Shown here piece after piece: positions 17,518-24,439 of a stretch of 64,000 nt of DNA. Within the stretch, counting starts at the first letter, position 1; each line of letters starts with the position of its first letter. A program made the position numbers and the translations under genes. The stretch is taken from the NCBI RefSeq assembly GCF_031326205.1, contig NZ_CP133721.1, positions 372,001-436,000 on the forward strand. Reading direction: 5' to 3'. This DNA comes from Flavobacterium sp. 20NA77.7 (GTDB lineage: Bacteria > Bacteroidota > Bacteroidia > Flavobacteriales > Flavobacteriaceae). The notes beneath the pieces were generated by a model. The model did not search any database and was not told the DNA's origin. It saw only the letters and a program-made list of their open reading frames with translations.

Positions 17518-18850
17518 TTTTTTCACTTTTAGATTGATAATAATTAGGCGGGAAACCATTAAGCGTTCGCCATATTTCATACCAAATTGGCACATTGTTA
17601 AGTAAAGCTAACGTTTGTGCACCAGAGCCTATACTTAATTGTTCTGGCCATTTCTTATCTTCAGGGTCGGGTGCAATTAATACTCTATATTTTCCATTTT
17701 CACTTATGTAATTTTCTATTGCTACAATTTTTCCTCCAAATGTCCCATACGACATGCCTGGCCATCCTGAAAATACTATTGTAGGCCATCCATCAAACCA
17801 AACACGCACTTTTTCGCCTTTTTTGATGAGTGGAAAATCCATAGGTGCAATAAAAGTTTCTACTGCAATATCATATTTAGAAGGCATAATACTTACAATA
17901 GCGGTCCCTTCTTTAATGTTTTCTCCAATTCCAGATTGAATAGCTCTATTTACATATCCATTTTGTGGTGCAGTTATGTAATACATACCATTTCTAATTT
18001 TATAATTGGCATATTGATTTTTTAACTTGTTCACTTGTGCTTCAGTATCATATTGATTGCTCATTGCTGTAAATTGATCACTTTCCGCTTTTGATTTTTT
18101 CTCATAATATTCTGCGTTAATTCTGTTTAATTCAACTTTTGCATTGATTAATTCATTTTTACTAGCTAAAAATTTATTTTCTTGCGTAATTATTTTAGCA
18201 TCAACTTCTTGAAGTTTTAAACGCTTTTCTTCAACATCTGTTAATGGTTTTAGTCCGTCTTTATTTAGTTGTACTGCACGATTATATTGCGTTTTTGCTA
18301 TTTTTACTTGCGTTTTAACTGCTTCTAAATCCATACTGTCGCTTTTGATTTTGAGCAAAGCTTGTTGAACTTTATTTTTGGCTTGTTGAAATTTTAACTT
18401 TCGTTCATTCTCTATAGCCCCAATTTGATTAGATAGCGAATTGATTTTTCCATCATAAGAAGTAACTGAACGTTTTTTTGCTTCCATTTGTGCTTTAGTG
18501 TTTTCCACTAAATTAGGGTCTAAATAATCTTCTTTAATTTCAGAAATAAACACTATGGTATCACCTTTTTTTACAAAGTCGCCTTCTTGGATGTACCATT
18601 TTTCAATTCGTCCCGAAATTAATGATTGAATAGTTTGAGGCCGTTGATTAGGTTTTAAAGTAGTAACAGCACCTTGGCCAGAAATATTTTGAGTCCATGG
18701 TAGAAATAAAATAAGAATACCAAATACTAAAAAACCAATCAGTATTTTATTTAATATTTTATAATGCGGTCTATTTTTTAAATCCTGAATAGTTTTAAAT
18801 TGATTCAGTTTTTCTGTTTCAGGTTTATTGTATTGAGATAGATTTAGCAT
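17495..18850 (-). CDS. HlyD family membrane-fusion (adaptor) protein
   Basis: Links an inner-membrane ABC exporter to TolC. In the 451-residue protein a single transmembrane helix lies at about 34-56. The lipoyl half-domain follows (SGRIEKWYIQEGDFVKKGDTIVFI), and a very long periplasmic coiled coil runs from about 115 to 280 (many K, E and Q heptads). The second lipoyl half (ITAPQNGYVNRAIQSGIGENIKEG) and beta-barrel domains complete it. The start is 2 bases downstream of the ABC gene's stop and the end overlaps tolC. The organisation is the same as in type I secretion or multidrug exporters; the substrate is unknown. Confidence 0.92.
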   Translation of the reverse strand: MLNLSQYNKPETEKLNQFKTIQDLKNRPHYKILNKILIGFLVFGILILFLPWTQNISGQGAVTTLKPNQRPQTIQSLISGRIEKWYIQEGDFVKKGDTIVFISEIKEDYLDPNLVENTKAQMEAKKRSVTSYDGKINSLSNQIGAIENERKLKFQQAKNKVQQALLKIKSDSMDLEAVKTQVKIAKTQYNRAVQLNKDGLKPLTDVEEKRLKLQEVDAKIITQENKFLASKNELINAKVELNRINAEYYEKKSKAESDQFTAMSNQYDTEAQVNKLKNQYANYKIRNGMYYITAPQNGYVNRAIQSGIGENIKEGTAIVSIMPSKYDIAVETFIAPMDFPLIKKGEKVRVWFDGWPTIVFSGWPGMSYGTFGGKIVAIENYISENGKYRVLIAPDPEDKKWPEQLSIGSGAQTLALLNNVPIWYEIWRTLNGFPPNYYQSKSEKNATKDKK

Positions 18851-18852
18851 AA

Positions 18853-20511
18853 TTAGTTGTGTTTGAGGTCTTGAATTAATACTCCATTTTTCATGATGAG
18901 CTCTCTATCTAATTTAGATTGCCATTGTTTATTTTTTGATGAAACTATTAAAGTCCAATTGTTTTTAGAATTTGTTAGATAATCAATGACTTGAATAGCT
19001 GTTGCTTCATCCATTTTGTCTGTTGGGTTTTCTAAAAATAAAATTTTAGGGTTACTTAATATACATCGTGCAACTATGATTTTTTGTGCATTTGAAGAAG
19101 ACAATCTTCTTCCGTCAGAAGTTATCATTGTATTTAAGCCATCGGGGAGTGTTTTTATCAACGGTATTAAATGTAAATTTTGTAAAACTTCTTTAAGTTC
19201 ATTTTGATTTACTTCTCTTCCAAATGTAATATTTTCATAAATTGTTCCTTCAAAAAGCGTTTCGTTTTGTGTTATGCTAGCTATGTAGGTTCGGTATTGA
19301 TTTAGGTTTATTTTATTAAATGTATCATCATTGATATATAAATTTCCAGAAGTAGGCGAAATATGTCCTGCGAGTAATCTCATTAAAGTTGTTTTGCCAG
19401 AGCCATTGTCTCCTGAAATTAATATTTTTTCACCTTGATTAATTACTATGTTTATGTTTTCTAAAACGGCATCAGTAGCATTCGGATAGCTGAAAGAAAC
19501 TCCGTCTGCGTGTAAAGAGATAGCATTATAAACCTCTTCGTTCGTTTTGTCGCTTTCTCGTTCAATCGGTAATTCTGTTACGTGTCCAATTTTTTCAATA
19601 GAAGTTAATACGTCATAAAAAGTTTCTAATCCTAAAATAATTTTTTCTACCGAATTAATTACCAAAAGAATAATAATTTCTGCAGCTACAAATTGGCCAA
19701 TATTCATTTGTTGGTGAAGTACTAAAAAACCACCAATTAATAACAAACAAGCTGTTATAATTGTTTTAAATATAATTAAGTGTGAGAATTGTCTTTTTAA
19801 TACTGCAAAGTGACTTTCACGATGTTTTAAATACGCATCTACTAATCTATCATTTTTAGTTAATCCAAATTGGAAGTGCGTTTCTTTTTTAAATGATGTA
19901 CTGTTTTTTGCTAATTCTTGAAGCCAAGCCGCTACTTTGTATTTATATTTTGATTCGTTAAGACTTGTGTCTAATCCTTTTTGATAAGAAAATTTGAAAA
20001 TTATATATAGTAAAAAAACAAGTAAAATTCCAAATAATATAAAAAATGAATGGTATAATGAAAGTAAAAGTAAACCAAAAATAATTTGCAATAAAGCAGC
20101 TGTAAAATCAATTAATAATTTTGAAATACCTTTTTGTAATGTTAAGGTATCAAAAAATCTATTGGCAAGTTCTGGGGGGTATTGATTGTAAAATGCTTCA
20201 AATTTAATTTTAGGAATTCTAAAAGCGAATTCAAATGAAGAACGAATGAAAATTTTTTGCTGTAAATTTTCTGTAATACGCAATTGCATTAATGATAAAA
20301 CACCTACAAATGCTACTCCTATTACAACCAAAATCACTAATAAAATCCAAGAAGCACTAACTCTTCCAGCTTGTAAAAAGTTAATAATAGCTTGAATTCC
20401 TAATGGTAATGATAAGCTTACTAAACCAGAAAATATAGCATAAAAAAATATTTGAATAATATCTTTTCTGTCTAATTTCAAAATATTGTAAAGTCGTTCA
20501 AGTGGTTTCAT
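18853..20511 (-). CDS. ABC exporter (fused membrane and ATPase domains) with degenerate ATPase motifs
   Basis: A 552-residue half-transporter: membrane domain about 20-310 with six hydrophobic segments, ATPase domain about 330-552. Walker A (GDNGSGKTT, 367-375) and Q415 are intact. Three hydrolysis motifs are not: the signature LSGGQ is LSSSN (470-474), Walker B plus catalytic glutamate reads LFLENPT so that Asp is Glu494 and Glu is Asn495, and the H-loop position reads LIVSSKNK with no histidine. It sits between the TetR gene (4-base gap) and HlyD gene (2-base gap). A homodimer could bind ATP but by family knowledge would hydrolyse it poorly, or it may use a partner encoded elsewhere. No C39 peptidase domain is present. 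Confidence 0.9.
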   Translation of the reverse strand: MKPLERLYNILKLDRKDIIQIFFYAIFSGLVSLSLPLGIQAIINFLQAGRVSASWILLVILVVIGVAFVGVLSLMQLRITENLQQKIFIRSSFEFAFRIPKIKFEAFYNQYPPELANRFFDTLTLQKGISKLLIDFTAALLQIIFGLLLLSLYHSFFILFGILLVFLLYIIFKFSYQKGLDTSLNESKYKYKVAAWLQELAKNSTSFKKETHFQFGLTKNDRLVDAYLKHRESHFAVLKRQFSHLIIFKTIITACLLLIGGFLVLHQQMNIGQFVAAEIIILLVINSVEKIILGLETFYDVLTSIEKIGHVTELPIERESDKTNEEVYNAISLHADGVSFSYPNATDAVLENINIVINQGEKILISGDNGSGKTTLMRLLAGHISPTSGNLYINDDTFNKINLNQYRTYIASITQNETLFEGTIYENITFGREVNQNELKEVLQNLHLIPLIKTLPDGLNTMITSDGRRLSSSNAQKIIVARCILSNPKILFLENPTDKMDEATAIQVIDYLTNSKNNWTLIVSSKNKQWQSKLDRELIMKNGVLIQDLKHN

Positions 20512-20515
20512 ATAG

Positions 20516-21190
20516 TTATTGTTTTAGACTATTTAGTATTAAATCTGTGTAAAATAATGTTGGACTTATTTGTTCATTGCAATTTGTAATTGATTTTAGA
20601 TGTTCTTTTAAAAAATGTTGATGAAGAGCACCTTCTATAACCGTTGAAATTAAGCTTTTTGCATAAGGATAATCAGGGTTAATATCTTTAACCATCTCAC
20701 AAATTCTATTTATTATTCTCTTGTATATTAAAAAATATCCTTCTTTGTTTTCTTTACCAATAGCTTTTGTGTGCAATGTTTTTGTAAATTCTTCAATGAT
20801 TATTTTATTAAGCAACGCTTCATTAATATGATCAGTATTAGTGTCGTCTTCAATTTTTTCAGTAACAATTTCAATAGCCTTTTTTAATTTTTCTATTTTA
20901 TTTTCCATATTTTGGGTTGAAAAAACAAGACGGTATTCTATCCAACTCCAATACCATGATGATAAATAGACTAATAACTTGTGTTTGTTCTCAAAGTATC
21001 TGTAAATAGAACTTTCATTTGAACCAATACGTTCTCCCAATTTTTTAAATGTATATTCTTCAAACCCTATATCATTAATTAAGATTATGCTTTCCTGGAT
21101 AATTTTTTTCCCAAGAGATGAAGACTCTGGGTCTTTTACAAAGGTTTTCTCATTTACTTTTATATGTATCGAATTTAATAGACTGTCCAT
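20516..21190 (-). CDS. TetR/AcrR family transcriptional repressor
   Basis: A 224-residue regulator. The helix-turn-helix lies at about 35-75 (SIILINDIGFEEYTFKKLGE, SSIYRYFENKHKLLVYLSSW), with YRYFENKHKLL being the typical helix 3-4 junction. The rest is the helical ligand-binding domain. It is the first gene of the exporter operon and probably represses it: a perfect 17-base palindrome overlaps its promoter. Inducer unknown. The N-terminus before the HTH is slightly longer (about 25 residues) than in minimal members. Confidence 0.92.
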   Translation of the reverse strand: MDSLLNSIHIKVNEKTFVKDPESSSLGKKIIQESIILINDIGFEEYTFKKLGERIGSNESSIYRYFENKHKLLVYLSSWYWSWIEYRLVFSTQNMENKIEKLKKAIEIVTEKIEDDTNTDHINEALLNKIIIEEFTKTLHTKAIGKENKEGYFLIYKRIINRICEMVKDINPDYPYAKSLISTVIEGALHQHFLKEHLKSITNCNEQISPTLFYTDLILNSLKQ

Positions 21191-21209
21191 TTTTTAATAT
21201 ATTTTTATG

Positions 21210-21217
21210 CAAATATA
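21210..21217 (-). promoter_or_regulatory. -7 promoter box of the TetR-exporter operon
   Basis: TATATTTG on the minus strand lies about 20 bases upstream of the TetR gene start, matching TAnnTTTG. No clean -33 TTG is present at the right distance. The box overlaps the palindrome at 21216-21232. Confidence 0.6.
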
Positions 21218-21232
21218 ATAGTAATACTATTA
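21216..21232. promoter_or_regulatory. Palindromic operator, probable TetR binding site
   Basis: TAATAGTA and TACTATTA form a perfect 8-1-8 palindrome (17 bases), touching the -7 box of the TetR-exporter operon. The length and position between the -33 and -7 elements are what an autorepressing TetR protein would use. The exact binding is inferred. Confidence 0.65.
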
Positions 21233-21288
21233 AAAAAGAAATATTAACTTTTATTTATAATTTGTTAGAGAAAGTTTAGCGCGATAAG

Positions 21289-21317
21289 TTGTAATTTATT
21301 TATTGGTTTTAAATTTG
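21289..21317 (+). promoter_or_regulatory. Promoter facing right with no following gene on its strand
   Basis: TTG (21289-21291), 18 bases, TAAATTTG (21310-21317) is a near-perfect group consensus. The next plus-strand gene is nadE at 22913, beyond antisense gldC and gldB. A hairpin with a T-rich tail at 21401-21440 lies about 80 bases downstream of the expected start (about 21323). Confidence 0.55.
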
Positions 21318-21323
21318 CAAAAA

Positions 21324-21440
21324 AACTGGAGACAAGTAAAAATATAACGGCGGAAGAATTCGTTAAAATTGTTTATTTAAAGGTAGGATGTTTGCATAAG
21401 CGCCAACTATTACTGGTATAATAGTTGGTGTTTAGTTTAA
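21324..21440 (+). ncRNA. Candidate small RNA
   Basis: Defined only by the promoter at 21289-21317 and the terminator-like hairpin at 21401-21430, giving a transcript of about 110 bases. There is no convincing short reading frame inside. An internal AACG/CGTT pairing (around 21346-21364) suggests a second small stem. It lies between divergent or convergent neighbours (tetR and gldC both on the minus strand). I could not match it to SRP RNA, tmRNA, RNase P RNA or a riboswitch. Confidence 0.35.
21401..21440 (+). terminator. Hairpin with T-rich tail, likely terminator of the candidate small RNA
   Basis: CGCCAACTATTA (21401-21412) pairs with TAATAGTTGGTG (21419-21430), a 12-pair stem with one G-U, around the loop CTGGTA. 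TTTAGTTTAAT follows on the plus strand. The minus side lacks a T run, so it is not oriented to end gldC. Confidence 0.55.
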
Positions 21441-21486
21441 TAAATTAAAGTGCTATTGCTAGAAGCTATTTATAGGAATGAAACTT

Positions 21487-21825
21487 TTAGTTGCTTTGGT
21501 TTTTTAATTCTAATTTTTCGGCAAAGTAATCACAAAAATCATTCATTGTTGCCGTCATTTTATCATCTCCTGTTGCGCGTTGAAAGGTATCTGTCATGGC
21601 TACTAATGTTTGATGAAAAAAAAGTTTCATTTCATCCACAGGCATGTCTTTTGTCCATAAATCGATACGAAGCGTTTCTTTGGCTTTAGCATCCCAAATA
21701 GATAGTAATATTGTTTTAGCTTCCTCTTGTTCTACTCCGCCGTCAAGGGCTGTCCAAGTTAGTGTTTCGGGAATATGATTTTCGTCTAAGTTTATATTTA
21801 TTTTAATTTCGGATGATTTGCTCAT
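21487..21825 (-). CDS. gldC: Gliding motility protein GldC
   Basis: A 112-residue cytoplasmic protein very similar to F. johnsoniae GldC as I remember it: PETLTWTALDGGVEQEEAK, then ETLRIDLWTKDMPVDEMK, FFHQTL and MTATMNDFCDYFAEKLEL. It has no signal peptide. GldC is needed for full gliding efficiency but is not essential; its biochemical role is unknown. It follows gldB with a 47-base gap, the gldB-gldC order known from F. johnsoniae. Confidence 0.93.
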   Translation of the reverse strand: MSKSSEIKININLDENHIPETLTWTALDGGVEQEEAKTILLSIWDAKAKETLRIDLWTKDMPVDEMKLFFHQTLVAMTDTFQRATGDDKMTATMNDFCDYFAEKLELKNQSN

Positions 21826-21872
21826 TTTCTATATGTATTTAGTTTTTAGGAACTATTGATAGTTATTAGGTG

Positions 21873-22835
21873 TTATTTTTTTGGTTTGTATTTTGAATTA
21901 TTGAAAATTTCAATAGGTTCTGTTTTTAACAATTGATCTATCGTAACATTATTGTTTTCCATATAACTCCTTACAATTTGCCAGCCTATCCATTGTCCAA
22001 TTCGTCCTGGCGATTCCCGATCGATTTCTTCATAAAATTTAGTAAAAGGAGCCTCTTCTATAAAGCGTTGGTAATTCTTAATATTGTTGTCATACAATAA
22101 TTTTTTTTCGATAAGATAACTCCACATCTGAGCCTCATTTTCTTCACACCATTTGTATTGCTGAGGTGTATAACCTATCTTTTCATAATCTTTAGATTCC
22201 GGAATTAAAAGATCTTTTAAATAATGCAACTTACCAAAATAAATCATTTCGCTTATCAAGGTTTTATCTTGTGAGGGAAGTATTTTTCTAAAAGCAAAAT
22301 TTGTTACTAAATCAGGTAATATTTGATTAGATTCCAAGTTTTGTTTTTGGTAGGCAGCAAAAACGTCATAAAATTCATGAGATTTTCCTAAATAAGTGTC
22401 TAGCGAAATGAATATGAAATCGTTTGTGTATAATGCTTTTTTATCTAAAATTACTTCATTTACAAGTGTAATTACCCGAGGTGTTTTTTCTTCTGGAAAA
22501 TAATATTTAACACGACTTACAAGCATTTCAATTTGATCTTCTAGTGCGGAAGTATTTGCGAATTTTTTTTCAACTTCATTGTTTAAAGCTATAAAATACT
22601 TGTCTTTTAATTTATTGGTCCATGTGGTGTCTGGAAATTGACTTGGAAACAAAAAAGGATATTCTTTTTTTAATGTATGTAATGATTCAGTCGTGGCATG
22701 GGCATACATGTTGTCAAATCGTTCTATGTCTAAATTTACTGTTTTTTTTATAGAAACAGCTTCTTCTTTGGCGTCGTCTTTTTTACAACCAACAAGCACT
22801 ATTAAACTTAACAAGCAAAGAATAAATTTTTTCAT
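21873..22835 (-). CDS. gldB: Gliding motility lipoprotein GldB
   Basis: A lipoprotein of 320 residues required for gliding motility in flavobacteria. The signal peptide MKKFILCLLSLIVLVGC ends in lipobox LVGC with Cys17. The mature protein opens with NLDIERFDNMYAHAT and continues KKEYPFLFPSQFPDTTW; YTPQQYKWCEENEAQMW and RIGQWIGWQIVRSYM are further conserved stretches. An open frame begins at 22919, but this lies upstream of the promoter box (22874-22881) and puts 28 foreign residues before the signal peptide, so the ATG at 22835 is used. It is followed by gldC. Confidence 0.93.
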   Translation of the reverse strand: MKKFILCLLSLIVLVGCKKDDAKEEAVSIKKTVNLDIERFDNMYAHATTESLHTLKKEYPFLFPSQFPDTTWTNKLKDKYFIALNNEVEKKFANTSALEDQIEMLVSRVKYYFPEEKTPRVITLVNEVILDKKALYTNDFIFISLDTYLGKSHEFYDVFAAYQKQNLESNQILPDLVTNFAFRKILPSQDKTLISEMIYFGKLHYLKDLLIPESKDYEKIGYTPQQYKWCEENEAQMWSYLIEKKLLYDNNIKNYQRFIEEAPFTKFYEEIDRESPGRIGQWIGWQIVRSYMENNNVTIDQLLKTEPIEIFNNSKYKPKK

Positions 22836-22873
22836 CTTTATATTTTTAGTAATTTTATCAAAAAATTCCGCTA

Positions 22874-22881
22874 CAAATATA
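22874..22881 (-). promoter_or_regulatory. -7 promoter box of gldB-gldC
   Basis: TATATTTG on the minus strand, about 40 bases upstream of the gldB ATG. It fixes the gldB start at 22835 rather than the longer open frame, which begins upstream of it. Confidence 0.5.
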
Positions 22882-22912
22882 TAACTTAAATGTCTAAATA
22901 ATAGTGTATAAA

Positions 22913-23728
22913 ATGCCAAAAACTTTTACTGTTACACAACTTCAACAAATAAACACTTATATTGTTACCTGGTTAAAAAATTATGCTACTAACGCAAAAG
23001 TTAATGGCTTTGTAGTAGGTATTTCTGGAGGAATTGATAGTGCATTAACTTCTACATTATGCGCACAAACGGGGTTGACTACATGGTGCGTGGAAATGCC
23101 TATTCATCAGGTGGAAAGTCATGTAAATAGAGCAAATGAACACATTGATCAATTAAAAAAAAGATTTCCGAATGTAAAGAATACAAGGGTAGATGTAACA
23201 CCCATTTTTGAGTCTTTTAAAACAGAAGTACCACATACGGCTAACGAGCCTTTATTACACTTAACTTTTGCAAATACAAGAGCTAGATTGCGCATGACTA
23301 CTTTGTATTATATAGCAGGAATAGAAGGCTGTTTAGTAGCAGGTACGGGCAATAAAGTGGAAGATTTTGGTGTAGGCTTTTTTACAAAATATGGAGATGG
23401 GGGAGTAGATATAAGTCCGATTGCTGATTTGCTTAAAAGTGAAGTTAGGCAACTGGCTGCTTATTTAGACGTTCCTAAAAGTATATTAGATGCCAAACCT
23501 ACAGATGGGTTGTTTGGAGATGACCGAAGCGACGAAGATCAACTAGGTGCAACATATGATGAATTAGAATGGGCTATGCAAGCCTTAGAGAATAATGTAA
23601 CCAGTTCTCAATTTACTGAAAGAGAATTAAAGGTGTTTGAAATTTTTAAAAGATTGAATGTGAATAATCAACACAAAATGCAACCCATTCCTGTTTGTTT
23701 AGTGCCTAAATCGATGAAAGAAATTTAA
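22913..23728 (+). CDS. nadE: Ammonia-dependent NAD synthetase
   Basis: Converts deamido-NAD to NAD using ATP and ammonia; last step of NAD synthesis. The 271-residue protein has the PP-loop SGGIDS (38-43) and the family segments RARLRMTTLYYIA, GTGNKVEDFGVGFFTKYGDGGVDISPIADLLK and PTDGLFGDDRSDEDQLG. There is no glutaminase domain, so ammonia is the donor. The ATG at 22913 is preferred to a GTG at 22904 that would add MYK only. It is divergent from gldB. Confidence 0.95.
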   Translation: MPKTFTVTQLQQINTYIVTWLKNYATNAKVNGFVVGISGGIDSALTSTLCAQTGLTTWCVEMPIHQVESHVNRANEHIDQLKKRFPNVKNTRVDVTPIFESFKTEVPHTANEPLLHLTFANTRARLRMTTLYYIAGIEGCLVAGTGNKVEDFGVGFFTKYGDGGVDISPIADLLKSEVRQLAAYLDVPKSILDAKPTDGLFGDDRSDEDQLGATYDELEWAMQALENNVTSSQFTERELKVFEIFKRLNVNNQHKMQPIPVCLVPKSMKEI

Positions 23729-23804
23729 TGTTGTCTTTTTAATTATTTTTTTATTAAATTTGTAGCTGTATTTCCCACTTTTACAATAATTTAATTAGTA
23801 AAAA

Positions 23805-24434
23805 ATGATTTCTATTTGTATAGCAGACAATTCCCCGGTGGTTCATCAAGGAATTAAGTCTTATTTTGTCCCAAACACAGAAGTAAGCATCAATGCTCAT
23901 GTTAAAAACTATAGCGACTTAAAAAAATCGCTTTCAAAAGGAAAAATTGATATTGTTCTTTTGGATGTAGAGCTTAATGGTTTAAATAGTATTATAACAT
24001 TAAGGAGCTTAGTGAACGAATATGCGAACGTGAAATTTATAATTTTCACCAATGTAGCAGAATCTCTTTATGCACCACCAGCAATTAAATTTGGTGTAAA
24101 AGGATATGTGTCTAAAAACATTGAGCTTCCAGAATTAGAAAAAGCTATTTTGAAAGTAGCAGGAGGAACTTCTGTTTACAGTGAAGAAGTGAAAGCAGCT
24201 ATTGCTTTCATCAAAAAAACTAAAAAAGAGGATAGGTTATTTAAGAAATTATCTTCTCGAGAAATTGAAGTGCTTAAATATTTTAATGACGGAAAGAAAA
24301 ATAAAGAGGTAGCAAAAATCTTAAATCTAGATGAAAAAACAATAAGTACGTATAAATTAAGATTGTTGCAAAAATTAAATGTAACTAACTTGGTTGATTT
24401 ATTGAAAAAAGCTAAAGATTTAGCTATTATATAA
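23805..24434 (+). CDS. LuxR-type (NarL/FixJ) response regulator
   Basis: A 209-residue response regulator: receiver domain 1-120 with phosphoacceptor D54 (VLLDVEL), D8 (IADNS) in the acidic pocket, T81 (IIFTN) and K103 (VSKN); then a LuxR helix-turn-helix at about 147-205 (LSSREIEVLKYFNDGKKNKEVAKIL split by KNKEVAKILNL). The acidic pair is ADN rather than DD, so one acidic residue is lost. No histidine kinase is adjacent. It is convergent with dnaG with only 5 bases between the stops. Its targets are unknown. Confidence 0.9.
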   Translation: MISICIADNSPVVHQGIKSYFVPNTEVSINAHVKNYSDLKKSLSKGKIDIVLLDVELNGLNSIITLRSLVNEYANVKFIIFTNVAESLYAPPAIKFGVKGYVSKNIELPELEKAILKVAGGTSVYSEEVKAAIAFIKKTKKEDRLFKKLSSREIEVLKYFNDGKKNKEVAKILNLDEKTISTYKLRLLQKLNVTNLVDLLKKAKDLAII

Positions 24435-24439
24435 AACGA

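Noticed and set aside
21450-21689. 79-residue frame antisense to gldC
   Set aside because: Opposite to a well-supported gene, no family pattern, and the candidate small RNA ends before it.
22836-22919. Upstream start of gldB (28 extra residues)
   Set aside because: It precedes the signal peptide, lies upstream of the promoter box and runs into the nadE start region.
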